Assembly (NCBI GenBank): GCA_036850595.1
Contig: CM072162.1
Coordinates: forward strand, 18,033,758-18,097,757
DNA: 64,000 nt
Source: Rhyacichthys aspro
Lineage: Eukaryota > Chordata > Actinopteri > Gobiiformes > Rhyacichthyidae
Direction of reading: 5' to 3'
Each line of letters starts with the position of its first letter. Position 1 is the first letter of the stretch. Shown here piece by piece: positions 1-15,200 of this stretch. The position numbers were made by a program, and so were the translations under genes. The notes beneath the pieces were generated by a model. It was not told the origin of the DNA. It saw only the letters and a list, made by a program, of their open reading frames with translations, and did not search any database.

Positions 1-85
1 TAACCAAGTGATGCATTATGGGAATTCATCATGTGTATATAATGCTCCATATGTGACTGCCAAGATTTGGTGTATGGAGCCTTAC

Positions 86-200
86 GTCTTTGGTGTCCCA
101 GACCTCGGCTCCATCTGTGTACATCACCAGCAGCTTCTGGTTGCCTTTCCCTGGAGCAAAGCGGATTTTCTTCACCCAGCCTCGGTGTGTTGGTATTCCC
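86..200 (-). CDS. wdr11: wdr11 exon 18 (residues 742-780), last exon inside the window
   Basis: Encodes RGIPTHRGWVKKIRFAPGKG then NQKLLVMYTDGAEVWDTKD; human has RGIPTHRSWVRKIRFAPGKG. Acceptor TTTTCAG, donor GAC/GTAAGG, phase 0. The remaining ~440 codons of the family lie beyond base 1. Confidence 0.97.
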
Positions 201-3200
201 CTGAAAACAGCAACAACCGACATTTATAGACGATGATAACCAAAGTGAAAGGAAAGATAGTTAGATAGTATATGACTTTAACCTACCTCGACAAACGGGC
301 TTTAAGGTCCCAGAAGTTTAGATTTCCATCCACATCACCGAGCACCAGGGTGTCTCCTTTCCAGGCGATGCAGGCGATACTTCCCATACTTCCCTGCAAC
401 ATATTCAGAGCACAAGCTGGAGAATTACAGGAAAAAATTAAAGAGAAAGAAAAGTGTAAGCTCTGTGTCTGTGGTGCTTACTCATTGTTTGATTATGTTG
501 CAGAACTGACAATCAATATAATACACACAAGCAATTCTCATTGCAGAGGTACAAATGTTTGCATTGGATTTTAAGATGTAACACTGTAAATTGAATATCA
601 TTCAGAAACAAAATGTCAGAAGAATGATGTGTGATTTTCTGTACATAGTATGAGCTAAGAACAGTTTATGGAGCAGGTGAGAGGCCACAAAACCTGCACT
701 GGGACAACATGAGATAACTAGATGAATATTGTAATAACAGTATGACCTGTGATAATCTGAATGCTTTGGCCTAGTAAAGATTGTTCACTGTTATATTTTC
801 AAAAAGGCAGTGGCTGTATATTGTGAAAGCTAGCTAGGGTTAATCTGACTGGCCTTCAGCTCAATCTATGGTAGACATTCTTGTAAATCTTGTTTGTGAA
901 GAATGATTTAAACTCGTTTAGTACAAAACATACAAAAGAAAACTACAGCATCCGCATTTAAATATAGACATGAAATGAAAATCTATAAAGAGAAATGGAG
1001 TGAAATGTGCAGAGTAAACAGTCATAGCAGAAACAGCAGCTGCACTTCTTAGAAAACACCCAGCTCTCTGTCAATTTATGATGAAGTATACATTAAAAAC
1101 AAGAAAATAAATTAAAATATACCAGTGACAGGCGAGTGGTAAACAAGTTTGATAACTCTGAGCCGAGACCAGACAAGAGCCCGCTGATGGAGACATTAAG
1201 CAGGAGCTCGGCGTTCACATTATGGTTGGATTAAGGGTGATGACAAAACTTTTTTAAGAGAGTTTCTGTCGGCGTGTAGGATATGAAGATTCACGATCAT
1301 CCTGAAAGGACCATAAAACCTTTGGGGTATGCAAATCTTTTAGCAATGAATCTGCAGCCGTCACTGAGATAAGGTTTTAAATCCCCAGGCAAACCTCCAG
1401 CGTCTGTGTGCAGTGTGTGAATGGAGGCAGCAGGTCGTGAGCAGGCAAAACACAGCGTGACAATAGAGACGGGTGCTCATAAATGAACTCCAAAATCTGA
1501 TATGTGACAGTGGCTTTCCTCTCTGTGCCAAGACGATGCCGAACAATGTCAACAGTTTGGAGGCCTCAAAATAAGTTACAGTAACAGATAAATCTGAGTG
1601 ACAGGAAATAATATTTTGCAATTCTCCATGACAGAACACAGAAAAAAGTTTACTCTTATAAATCAAGCTTCAGAAAGGCACAGATATTGCACAAGTTATG
1701 AAAAGATAAGCCCAAATGGATCCTAAAGCCTTATCAAAACTTGGCCTATAAACACAGACATTTCATAGATCAGCTAAAATATATTTCTCATGCTCTTAGA
1801 TTCATTTTCACTCATTTTAATAGTTGATTCAATAATTGCAAGTCCTATTGTCATTGCAATATTCAACTTAGTAATTGTGTATGTCACATATTTTACTCAT
1901 ATCATGCAGTGCTATTAGGTTTGGACAGGACTTGTACTCTTCTTCAGTATCTACGCACTCTGGTCTTGGTCATGATTTGGTTAAATGAACTGCACTTAAA
2001 CCAAGTCCAATGGTACATGTTGTAGCATAGTCTTCTGCTTCTTATAGCCACCCACTCTACTGTAATGTCTTGTTTCCATTTACAAACGTGCATCATTTCC
2101 AAACAAAGCACATTCATTGAAGCCTAAACAGTTCAGAGGCGAATACTAATTTGTTGTGACTTTTGAAACATGGTTCAATATGATGGGATTAAGGTACAGC
2201 ACATGTTTATAGGCACATTTGTATTTGGTGAATACTGAAAGACTTAACCAAGTTCAGCTGCAGGGTAATAGCAAAATGGTATAAGACTGATTTCCTGATA
2301 TCACCAGAAATGTTTTATAAATATGTGAGTGCAGTGTTTGGAAGTTCACTTAAAGAAAAAATGCCTGTCAAAACTACAGTGCCGGGACTCACATCAGGGG
2401 GAATTCGTGCTCCATCTTTGACAGTGTTGCCTTCGACAGTGATGTGGTAGACCTGTCCGTCTGTGTCAGTGAATACAAAGTGCTCTCTGGCTGAAATGGC
2501 CTGGCTGGTCTCTGACTTGCTCTCTGCGTCCTGAAGAAGGCTGTAGCGGATAAATCACACAAACAAGACAATGCCCTTAGACTCACACTGACACAGAAGT
2601 TTCCTTTATTTTTTATTTCTAGGTGTTGCACAATGAAATCAGAAAATATAATAAACAAGGGCTGAACTTTTCAATCAATAACTAGTCACTTATTTCATTT
2701 TGAACTTGGGTTGTTCAGATACCAATAGCAGTACTTGGTATCAGTATCAGAACCATATGAGTATTTTTCATTACCCAGTTCTCTGCAGTAGTGCTGTATG
2801 GACATATTTTACTGTAACAATTAGAAGAAGTAAATTATGCTTTAAAAAAATCAACATGGCTCTAAAAACTGTGCCTCAGTGGCTCACCTGGTAGAGCACA
2901 TACCACATACTCAGGCGAACCGGGTTTGATTCCGGCTCGGGTCCTCTGCCCAATGTCATTCCCCTCTCATTTACCCTGTTTCCTATCTGACTAACTACCA
3001 AATAAAGTATCTGTACCCATTAGTGGCGATTACTAAACTTTAAGTCCTTGTTTTGGAAAAGTAGTATTGGGATATTTCTATTAAGACCCTATAATTGATG
3101 TAATCTTGACCAAAACAATAATGTGTGTCTCATATGGTAACAGTCAAATGTTTGGAATAATAAATAACCATAAATAGGTTTCTTTATTTACTTTGAAAAG

Positions 3201-6200
3201 TGAATACATAATTCATTGATAGTATTCGAGATAAAATATGATACTGAGCTGATGTCCTCAAATCAAGTGAGGATTTCTTTTGTCAGTGTGGAAAAAGTCC
3301 CCTATTACTCCACAGCCACTGCCACACACTGCCAAAATATAATCCACAAGTCTTTAAATTCTGACCTGATGACTGAGGATTCGACGCTGCTCTGCTCGGC
3401 GTCCGACACCGTTTGCCGAGCAATGGCCTCTCTGGCTGCCATCTGCTTCTTCTTCAGACTCTTCAGGTTGTGGGACGGGGACCACTCCTGTTTTAACGCA
3501 GACACATAACCCAGATATATAACATGATAGAGACAAAGGAAAACCATTATGCGGCAAGTGGATAGAGACGTAAAAAAGGGGGCTAGATAATTAATACAAC
3601 CTGAACACAGTTTTCCCTGCTGCAAGTCTTAAAGCAGGAGCTGTAGGCTGCTTGACTTGATGTTGAAATCAATATGGAAATAAGACAGCAATATGAGGCT
3701 AGGGAAGGCCAGCATGTATTATTAAGGTTATTGCCGGTTTTATTCACACTGTTGGAGGATTTTTACAGCCCCACCGTAAAGTTTGTCCAGCATAACTCTT
3801 CTTTTATGAGCATATCTTTGGCCTAATGAAGCCGCCGTTCTTTGCTGAGCTTGGAGAAAATTTTCAGACTAATCTTTCAAATTGCCTACACAAACATCAG
3901 AAGGAGAAGGTGTCAAAAAGTGTAAGAGGCTATTACAAAAGGAGAGTCAACAGTGCATGTTATTATGGCACTAGCAGCTGGCTCATTTAAGTAAATATGG
4001 TAACTGCTGATGTGAAGCAAAATGATGTAGTTGGGAATTAAAAGTATATAGCAAAGCAAACCTGTTATGTATCTTCTGAATAGTGACACAGGTAGTAAGT
4101 GCTAGGGTTGGGCAATTCATTTAAGAATTTTTTTATTAAACATATTTTGCAGTTTACAATAATTTCCTTTTTAAAGAACAGAAAGAAGGATATGGGCTAA
4201 TTTTGGTTGCAAGGAATTCACAAAATTATAATATAGGGAACTTTCACTGAGACAATTAAAACAATGCCTCTCATCTATCTAGAGCACAGAGCACAGCTAG
4301 TCCTTTTCATGCAATATTAACTCAATTAGAGGACTAAGATGTCAAATAAAGGTTTGAGGTCATATCACCCCAGCCCTAATATGTTTGAATGTGTTTTATT
4401 ACCAGTGCAGTGACAGTGGGGAAGTTCTTGGCCATCTCCCGCAGAAGTGTCCCGGTCCTGATGTCCCACAGCTCCAGAGGTTTATCTCTGAACACCACCA
4501 CCAGATATTGTCTAAAGATGGGAAAATTATGATTTGTTAATTGGTTTAACAAAAATAATTAACTACAGTACATGATCTTGTTTTTGAATGTCTTTTGTCT
4601 AAAATTTTTTGACAGTAAACACATGTTCATATTCAGAATATCTGACAATACCAGCTTGGTTGACTGGACTCGTATTGGTTTAGGTAGAAATGATAAGTGA
4701 GGAGGGTAGATGTTTGACTTCAAAATGGCAGAATGTTAGCTTGACCATCCTAACTCTTTTTCTATTTCATTTTTCTATACAAAGAATTAGTGTGGTCTCA
4801 GTGGATTTAAGGTGGACTTCCACAGCAGATTAAATTACCTCTGGACCCAAATCTATCAACATAACCAATGAAAGAAACAAAGCACTGCATAAAAGCTGCC
4901 TCATTTTAGACAAATGGTCAGAACTTTCTTCAGAGTCAAAGTTGTTGTGACGAGAAGGAATCCCAGACCCATTACTTTTCTGTTGTCTTGTCTGTTGACA
5001 AACTGTGTTGAATATCAAATGATACACAGTGCTTATTCAACTAATTACCTACTGCAGCCATCATTTAAATGCAGCAAACTATTTATTGACCGTCAACGTA
5101 CTTTTTTTTGTAATATTATCACAATCCACAAAGTTCAGAAATGACTATGCAACTCTTGTCTTACAATAAGACTCTTAATCTTTGACAGATGAATTTTCAA
5201 ACCCATCTCTGTTTGTGTCTAACTTTATGTATCTGAGTACAGCTCAGTAGTGCTTTTCACAGCGTGAACCTGTGGCCTGCACTTGGCCAGTCTGAATGAT
5301 GTAACTTACACAGAGGTAAAAATTGGCAAGAAATCCAGCCTTTTAACAAGCTCCCTGGATCACAGGCTACAAGCTACAACTCAACAAACAATCTCCAACT
5401 CTCAACTGCACCACAGGGATCCAATGTACACACAACAGTGCTGCAGATGTATTTAAAGGCATTTAGACTGGACAACGCTACATTTGACATAACTCTACAT
5501 TTACTTAGATGAGTGTCTAATTAGTGACAAAAAGGAAATCAACCAATATGCACAATTTAACTGTTATGTTATTGTGAATTATTTCAAGATAACACATTAT
5601 TATCATTAGAAGAGACAGACTTATCTTAAAATAATGAACTAATTAACTTTTGACACAGTCTCAAATATTCATAAGACTTGATGAGGTTAATTTGTGGATA
5701 ATTACTTACATGACTATAAACTGTCAAAGTGATGGTAGCCCTGAGTATTTTTTATATTTTATGCACCACAACAGGTGGGATTAGAAGATAACTGCTAAAC
5801 ACCTGAACAGAAACTTGCATTTCCAAATGACTACACAGCATAAATTTGAAAACATCTGGAAGGACAAATCAGTGGTTATTTCTGTCTATCAGATCTTTTG
5901 ACAGCATTTTATTTTATACAAGTCTGGGTGTCATCGTGTAAAGGGAAGAAGTGACCGATAATCTACAGCAAAAATAATATTTATTTAATTCTTCAGAACA
6001 AGAGACAATTAGACTTTAGAATTCAAGGGTTCGCTAGTATAAGAATAAAGGGGCACAAAAGTGTCTCCTTCAGAACAAGTCATTAATAAAACAAATGGCT
6101 CTGAAATCAGTGTATGGTGTAAATTAAGTAAATTAAGCACTCGTACCTGTACTCTGTATTGGAAAGTACTCCATTTTAAGATATAAATCCTACTGTAATG

Positions 6201-9200
6201 GGTGTAGTGTGTGTATGTCACATATATAAAAGCCCTGAAGACAATGCTGTCCTCATGGTATTTTTCCCGCTGGGGAGAGGGGTAACTCACTTGAGATGAG
6301 ACACTTTAATCATCTCAACGGGTGGCTCATCGTTTCCTCGCTCTCCTCTGAAGGCAAAGCATCTGCCTGAAAACACACGGACAGAGAAGGAAGTGTGAGA
6401 CAGAGGAGTGATATATTTCACCTTACACCTTACAACAATCATCCATCTCACTTCAGACGGACGCCAGGGTGCCTTGCTTTCATCTTTCTACAACACAGGT
6501 AAAGTAAACTGTGCAATACATCAGCAACGTTCAGATATCTGCCTGTCTCTGATTCATCCACAGTTATTTGAACCTGTACGTGTTTGACCTTCTCTGATAC
6601 TGCCACATGAGTACTTTACTTACTGCAGTTTGAGTTTCTGTAAATTAATACGTAAAAAGTCATGAAAACTGTATAAAACGCCCTGCTTAAATATCAAGAG
6701 GCACAAAACATGTCACATAACAAAAAACTAAATGGTACTTGCATTTGTACTCAGTTTTGGCGATGACTTAATTAGATAATGTAAAAAGTAGTAGTGGGAC
6801 TAAATTCTAAAGGCACAGCTCTAATGGGCCACAGGTTTTCTATTGGTTGAATTAAATGAGTGCCTCCTCCTTTAAGGGTGATACATTTATTTACATAGTT
6901 GTTGACAACATTTCAAAATTCAACCACATATTTGGAAGGATCATTTATATTAGAGGTTAGTGTGAGTCTGAATGTCACTTTAAGCTTAAGTGGCTTTCTC
7001 AAGATGTGTTACATATTCACAACTTTCCACAGTCTGAAGCAGACATTATGCAGGAAGTATCAAGGTGCCCCTTTAAACTAAACAACAACGTCCTTCAGAT
7101 GTGGCATATTCCACCTCCTGAGGAAGTCCTGATCTGATTTTAGGAGGGCGCTTCAGAAGGTGGCCTGTTTAAAAATGTACATGTGACAGAAGTGCCTGTG
7201 GCGTTTGGAGGCAGGGGTGACCTTATGCAGTGGATGTGTACCCAATGGGACAAGATGATTTAGCATATGGTGCTGTGAAAACACTAGATACGCAGCAGCT
7301 CATTATGTATCGGCTCAAAAAAACGTTTCCTTTTTTGATTCTTCAGCCGTGGTGTACACACTGGGAGGAGATGCAAATCCTGATTGTCGATTACTGTGTC
7401 GTGTCTTAAGATAATTGGCATAATTATGTGTCATGTTACAAATGTCCTAGATGCCACTTTGAGGCAATTGCAATCAAAGCTTGGGGCAGGGTTTTAAAGT
7501 TCAAGTAAAGGTTCTCTCGTAATTGTAGATCATCGAGAAAGTGCTGCGATAATGGCACCTGTCATGTCATGCATGTATAAATAATGTGCAATTACCATCT
7601 GTAAACATGATAAATATTTATACTATATGTGCGCAATGCCAAAAGAGACGTTGCTCATTTACACTTCTCAGCACGTACTGTTGCTGAACATACTAAACAA
7701 GATTTCCCAGATTTATGATGCAGAATATTAATACACGTACTCGCTATTATTGAGCCAGTAAGCGGCCATCATCAAGACAGATTTAGGTTTAAAGACATAC
7801 TGCTTTCATATTGCTCTTTATACCTTCTATAATTACTGATATAAAGTGTGATATTCACCCACTTTGTATATTATAGGACATAAAATAATACAGCACTATA
7901 AAAACAATACACCTCTTTCTACATACACTATTTGGACTGTGGTATAGTATGCACAGAAGAAGTAAATATAGTACATTAAACACATGCAAAGCTAAACAGG
8001 AACTGTGTAGCTTTTGTACAAATCATGAGAAGCTGCTTTTTTGGCTTAGTCTATTTTTGTGAGGAAATGTAAGACCATTTCTCCACAGAGGTTGCTGCTG
8101 CAAGAAGAAGAACACATCCTTGCTTAAATTGGTATTGATGTTTTGTTTTATTTTTGGTTAGGACAGTGGTATTTCCCTAAAAAAAACAATACAGGAGAAC
8201 ATGTACACAGAGGGCTTGACACTGGTCTTTACAGTAAGGCGGCTCTGACAGTAGAATTAGCAGCAGAGTTAGCTACACCTGAACAAAATAACTGAGGCAC
8301 ATTGTATAAAGTATTCAGACCATGCACTTCAATCATTATAGGCTCTGGCCTTTAAAAAGTTTCCCAAAATAATGTGAACTATGTAATATTTAAAATGGTT
8401 TCCTATGTTGTTATTTCAAAGGAGTAATAAATCCTGTCAGTGATTTATGAGATCAGTCTGTCACTAAGAGCGCGCATATCCAAACAAGTTTAGTTTGAAG
8501 CTTAATTTGAAGAAGTGTTTTAGTGCAGCCTTGACGGAAACATTAAAATAGACAGACTGTAAAAAAAGACATAGGCAGTGATCGAAACATACTAAAAAAA
8601 ACTGCTCCTCTTAAACTGGTGTTGTTAGAAACACTGCACAAAACAGAATCTGGAGAAGAAAAGCTAATATAAAACTGTGGATGTCCCCTCCAGTGAAGGT
8701 AATAGTGTGTGAGAGCCTCTCACCTGTGGGCAGATCGACATGCTGCAGTTCATTTCGCACCATGCCCATGTTGTTGGGAGCAGAAGTGGCAAAAGACAGG
8801 AAACTAGTCAGACTCACCCACTCAATGCCCCTGTGGGATAATACAAAGACACAGGTAGAGATTTAGTAAAAAACAGCCTCTATATAACACAGGCAGCAGA
8901 GTTGTATAATTCTCATCAATCTTATAGCTTTTCTGCAAATCACTGAAGTTCAAGCAATGTGAGATATGATTTTTCTGAGATGTGGGTTCAGCTAAAGGAG
9001 CACAAACTCAGCTTTAATGAGACGGGCAATAGCCACATGATTAATTAGCCGATTTCTTCACTAAATGTAAATTAGATGCTAAGTAGCCGAGCTCCTTTGG
9101 CTGTGCAGGGGCAAGGGCTGCTAGGTTCATTTTCATAAACGGCCTCTAGTCAACACATTTCAAAAATAATTCAGCTTTGAACATTTGGTGTCTCTCCACT

Positions 9201-12200
9201 GCTGAAAACCCTGTCGATTGAGTATTGTGATGCCTTTTTGGTAGGATTATCTGGAGGGTAAGCAAGGGTCTGTTTACAACAATATTCTAGTCTACTTTTG
9301 TTGCAGTAGAAATAACACAAAAAAATACACAATGAGGAAAGGGAAATATGTTTAAACTGTGCATTGAAAAAATAACAAACCAAAACTAGATTACTTTAAC
9401 CTATATGTACGTATTAAATATTGCATTAACTGGAGTAGAAAAAAACTATTAGGAAGCAGTCATAGAAAAACAAACACAGTCACTAATCAGTCTCTTTAAA
9501 AAGGGCACGTTTGCACCAAAATTACTGCAATTTATGCATGTGTTGCATAGCTCATTAAAGTTTGTGGAGTTTGCATTTGTGGACACCGACTTCTCTCATT
9601 AAAGCAAGTCTAGCTCTGCTTGAATAAATACTGTTTGCTCCTAATCAATCCCTTAACAGTAGTAATTGCTTTAATCTCGTGCTTAATTAACACCAGTGAA
9701 AAACTTTTGTTGTTGTTTATTGAATACTAAAAAAACCTGCTCTTTGTGGAGTTGTTTTATTGTGTGACACTTGAAAGTGTTGGTGGTGTGACATTTTGAT
9801 TTCAACACCTTTCACTGTGGCCCATACACTGTAATTAACCAATAGATCACAAGAAGAAACTGCAGGGCCTAGGAGTGTAATATTTTACTTCAGTTTATTT
9901 AAACTGAAAATAACTCAAGAAAAAGGAATATTGTGCAGTCTGACCCTACTTAAAATCATCAATTATAGACTTTTCTCTACTTTATGCAATGAATGCTGTC
10001 TACTTCAATTAGTAAAGCAACAAAACTGTGAGGTATTTAACTAAAAGATTAAGGCAAAAACTGAATCAAGTAAATTGGTTTCAAAAGCAGAACTTAGTAA
10101 GACTTAGGAGTAAGTATTATTATTATTATTATTATTGTATTAGTTATTATTATTGTATGACTTTCAAAGAAATTTGAGTAGCACAGAGCTACTCTCGACC
10201 ATTGTCCACTTTAATGCATTTTATTTTAAGTTTGGGAGAATAAATTTACGTCTGCACACAGTAATGTTTTAAATACATAAGGACATAACCTCGGTCACAG
10301 AATTTGGATTTACTATCTAACAATCTAATGTATTGTAACTTAAATGTTCCAATGATTTTAAACTATTCCTCAGACTAAACATTAAGATGAAAACCCATTA
10401 GTGTGCTTGTAGACATCCAAAACTAGATGTCGTTTTCCTGATTGCGCTACTTGTAGCCTTTATGTGCCCACCATAAATGTTAATGTATTCCACAGAATCA
10501 AAGAAATCAGATCTTCATACACTGTATTTAGAACAAGAAATCATTAAACCTTTTCTCTTCCACAGAATCTGAAATAAGGAGAGACAAAGGAATAACGACA
10601 AAGGAATAACTACAAGTCGATGTGAATATTATTGACTTGTTTCAATGTACCTCAGGCCCAATTGACAAATAAAATGAAAGGAGCCATTGTCAATTCTATC
10701 AGTTACACAACCATTAAGCAATAAAAAAAGTAAGTGAAACCTGGAAACATCAACATCAATATATTGTTGTGGTGAATTGATTTTTATGCTACACAAAGCA
10801 ATTTCTCTAAAGCTATTATTCAGCATTCACCCACACCTCAGGAAACAGATACTAAAGCACCTGTATTTTAAATCATTACCTAGAATAGTTTGTACTAAAG
10901 TGTGGGATTATGTCAACTTTTATTTGTGACATGTTTTAATGTGCGGTAATATTTTGTTGTTAAGAACGATTACATTATTTATTTTCAGCAAGTGGTGCAC
11001 TGGGAGAAAATAGCAGTAAAGCAATATAGAAAATTAATTCATTGAGATCACAGAGCTGGAGTCTATCGCTTTGGAAGTAGAGTCACTGTTTAACATAAAT
11101 AAATCTAAAATCTTTGCATAGTGGAAGGAAGCTGGACCTATAGAACTTATGGTCCACACAGAAATCCCACTGCTGGCCACAACCTTTTGCTGTGAGAATG
11201 ACCACTCTGCCGTCTCTAAATATAGGGAATTATTTTTCCTAAAGATATGCGCTGACACAGCACTCTAATTATGACATTGCCAATTGCCTCTGCAAACACT
11301 AATGAGGCTGAAAACAATCAACAGATAATCTATGTGCCCTAGCTGACTGCCTGGCCACTGGGGTTCATCCAACATGTCATTTTACAGATATTTCATTGAA
11401 GCGAGAGCTTGTTTATTTCTCAGCAACAGGCAGATGACTGTGGGGCTCAGGAGTTAAGAGTTTTTGCTTTTGCCAAAATTAGACATGACAAACCCTTTAC
11501 AGGAGAACAAAAGCTTTATGATTTAAAAATGGCTTTGGTCTCTGAAGCCATGTTCTCATTTTGTGATCAATGAAAGGGTACTTTTGGTTAATTTCTCTGT
11601 TTATGCACAATTAGGCACTAAATCCTATTTATTTCATAACATAATTAGGAATAGACAAACATCTTCTTCCTTGCCTCTCTGTGTTGCTAGCTCTTAACTG
11701 TATGTTTACTGGGCCCACCTCAATATCAATCGTGTGACTTCTTTTATTCCAATTTCAACTAAAGAGCAAATCAAAAATATTAAAAGCTCATTTTTATTAA
11801 GGAAAGAGGCGTTAAATTCTTCATCGGGGTTTCCTCAGAAACCTACTCAACTACTAGACTGGAGTAACTGCTTCCCTTTCATAGTCAATGGTCAGAAGAA
11901 AATACCTAACTCTGAAAGCTTTGTGCCATATTTCACTTGAAGATCTTACCTGACTTCACAAGAATGAACACTCAGTTCTTTGTGGAGCAGCCCACTGGTG
12001 AGGTTGTAGACCAGAACAGAGCCATTACTCGTGCCTGAAAAACAAGATAAAGAGCAGCGCGTGAGAAATATGACACAGGCGTGAAAGAAGAAAGGTCACA
12101 GTTACTTATCTTAGCAGCATCTACCCTCCAGCCTGATCAGAGCGACAGTGTGTCAGTGTGACAACCCGTGTGTTCCCTGTCACTGTGCTACGCAGATAGG

Positions 12201-15200
12201 TGGATGCAGGCAGTACATCAAACTCCTGTCACTCAGCTCATAGCCTGCGAGCTCGCACAATTTCATCTGCCTCTGGAAGAGCAGCAAAACATCCATCTCT
12301 CCTCCAAACTCCATCTGATTAAATACCGCGGATGACATTTAATGCTGACGAGAACCTTCACCAAAGTGATTTTATAAAACACTCAGTCAACAATAAAGCA
12401 ACCTAAAATATACGAGAGTTCTTCATGTTTGTCTACCCACAGAAAGCTGTTATGGAAAGTTTTAAAATGGCAGCAGTAAGTGTTTTAATGCATTACACTC
12501 TTCACTCAAGCATATCCTGACAGCATTAGTGGCTGACCCTGTCATAACCTCTTATGATTTTATTGCTTAATTTGCTTAATTTGAGGAGATTTAACTGTTG
12601 ATTTTTTCCCCTCTAACACAATTTGCCCTCTACTGTTGTTTAGATGGGAGGGAGGTTTTTGAGTGTGAAGCTCTCAGCCAATCACAGCTCAAAGAAGGTA
12701 AGAAATTAGAGAAATCTTGTATTTGACCTTTACTGATCAGCACTAGAAGAGGATGCGGGGAATGGGTCAGGGTTGTTCACAAAAAACTGCCCAGAAATCC
12801 TAAATATTATGCCTTTACCTTTAATTATTAACAAGGCTTATGATACGTCACATGATATCTTTGCATATTTACAACAATAATATGCTTTTAGATTACACAG
12901 TTCCAAAACAGAACAAGCTAACTAAGCATTACAATGCTCTGAAGCAGATGTTAAAGTAAATATGTCTATTTAAATATCTTTTTTATTCATTTTTGGGCTA
13001 AAGTACATTTGAGCATGTGCTGCTACACGCCTGTTTTTGTAATTAACCTGCATGAGATGGAGCTATATTCAGGTTTGGTTCAGTTTGCATCAGGCGTCAA
13101 GGAGACAACCCCATGCTGACACAACATCTGGAGGTGGCGATAGGCAATGCAGCACAGTGGGCACCAATAGTCTGGTAAAAAGAGAGCAGCTGTAGGGCGT
13201 TTCACAGGAAATCAAGCAAACAGGAAATGGTTAAGTGGAAATAAACACAGTTTTTTTATAGCTTCCCCAGTTGACCTACTGCCAATTTGTTTACATTCAG
13301 CAAAATAATCCACCATAATGTGAAGAAATTGAGCTCATTCAGAAGTTTAGACACACTAAATCAAATATTGGTAATACTGAAATCATAAAAACTAGAATGG
13401 TGGTAGGTTCTTCCCTCAACCCAACCCCAGACCCATCCCTTTGGGACCACCATGAATCAGACTTGCCCAGTCACCAGTTCACTGCCATTATTTTCTGGCA
13501 CCAGGATTGTTTTGATCACTGCAGACTGGGAACAGCCCACAGAAGCTGAAAATTTAGAGACGCTCATACGACCATCAGAGATACAGCTTAAATGATTTTC
13601 TGCCTGTTTCATCTTCTTTCAAGGACAGAATGTGCCTAATGCATCCCACACGACGACTGGTGCCATGGTAACCAGATAATCACTTATTTTGATTGGTTAT
13701 AATGGTCATGTGTTAAAATATTTTATAATGCCAGACATTACAAAGCACAATTATTTCCAGGAAATGCCCATTTCCATCATAATTGTGATCTGCCTAGTTT
13801 TGTTAGATGTCTATTCATCATCGACCATATTTCTAAAAACCTGCAAATGGGCTCAGTGCTAAGGTTACTTAATAAGTATGATTTATTAATCAGAAGAGAG
13901 AGTAATTATGAATAAATTAATATATTTAGCAAACATAAATAAGCCATCATGTCATCTTGGATTGCATTTTCGTGACAGCATTTTTAAAAACACTTTTGTT
14001 GTTGAACTGTCAACTCCTTTGGGGAAATCTGAGGCCGAGAATTATGAGTGGATTGTTTTGTGAAATGCAAACATAATTGATATTTCCTTTGACAGACCAT
14101 TGGAGTAGAGAATGAGTCCATCTGATAATTGTTTTGCTTTTGAGTAGTGTGTCTCAGAGGTTGCTTTTGCTTTAGTAAGCCAGTGTTTCTTTTCTATATA
14201 TTTTTCAATGCCTGAATTAGGCTGTATTTTTATATATATAAATGCAGTGCCAATTTTGTTTGCATTTGAATAATTACATAGTATTACAACTTTTTCCCCT
14301 CTTGCTTAAAGTTATTTTTGGCTAATGCACATGTGACACAGGAAAATGTTTGACTAAAAAGCTATATCCATTTTCCTCAGACTGATCACATTTTTCTTTT
14401 ACATTTGCTTTATATTGGTTATGGAAATACAACTAGCGTTAGTGAAAAAGGCTTTGGGCTTTGTGTAATGGAGCTGTCAGGTCTCCAGCAGACACTGGTG
14501 CTTCTGGGTTGTGAGGTTGGCTGCGCACCTTCTATTAGGATCCCTTTGGAGAAATGGGCCAAGAAAGGCTGACAGAAGAAGCAGAGCGAGAGATAGAGAA
14601 AACAAAGGCAGCTTCATGTCGATCTGTAGTGACCCCTTGAATGGCAGTTTCAACCCTCGCTGCTCTCACACAATCAGCAGTCGGCTTATCTTTTCCTGCA
14701 CCTAGTAGAAGTGAAAAAACTGTCCCTTAAAAACTGTTCCTCTCCCTGGTGTCGCTTCACAGAGCCTCAGTAACTTTAAACTAGGCTACACGAAAGGGGA
14801 AGACAGAGGCCAGAGGAGAGACGGAGCTGTGGCTGTCGAGCACTCATCCGTAGCTCACTGGGGATCCACTGATGAGGTGTATTCTCTGGCCCTTCGTAAA
14901 CACAAGAGGTGACAGATGCCAGTGGCAGCCACAACACCTGTCACACTACCCACATCCGCATCATTACCGAGCAGGTGACAACTGCAATCACACCCAGGAA
15001 GAGCATTAACATTATAAAGCGTGACAGACAGGCCAAGTACACCTTTCAAGAGGCCAATTACCGCAGTTTGTTTTGTAACTTTTATAATGCTGGGATTTAA
15101 GTGCTAATCCTATTTGTGCAACTATAGGAAATTGGCTATAAATGAAATATACTACCCTCTGGATGATTTTTTTTATTAAAAAGCTGCTTCAGGATTTTGC

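Noticed and set aside
2871..2943. Apparent tRNA gene with A and B boxes
   Set aside because: It continues into a body and tail shared with the copy at 28,651, so it is the head of a SINE.
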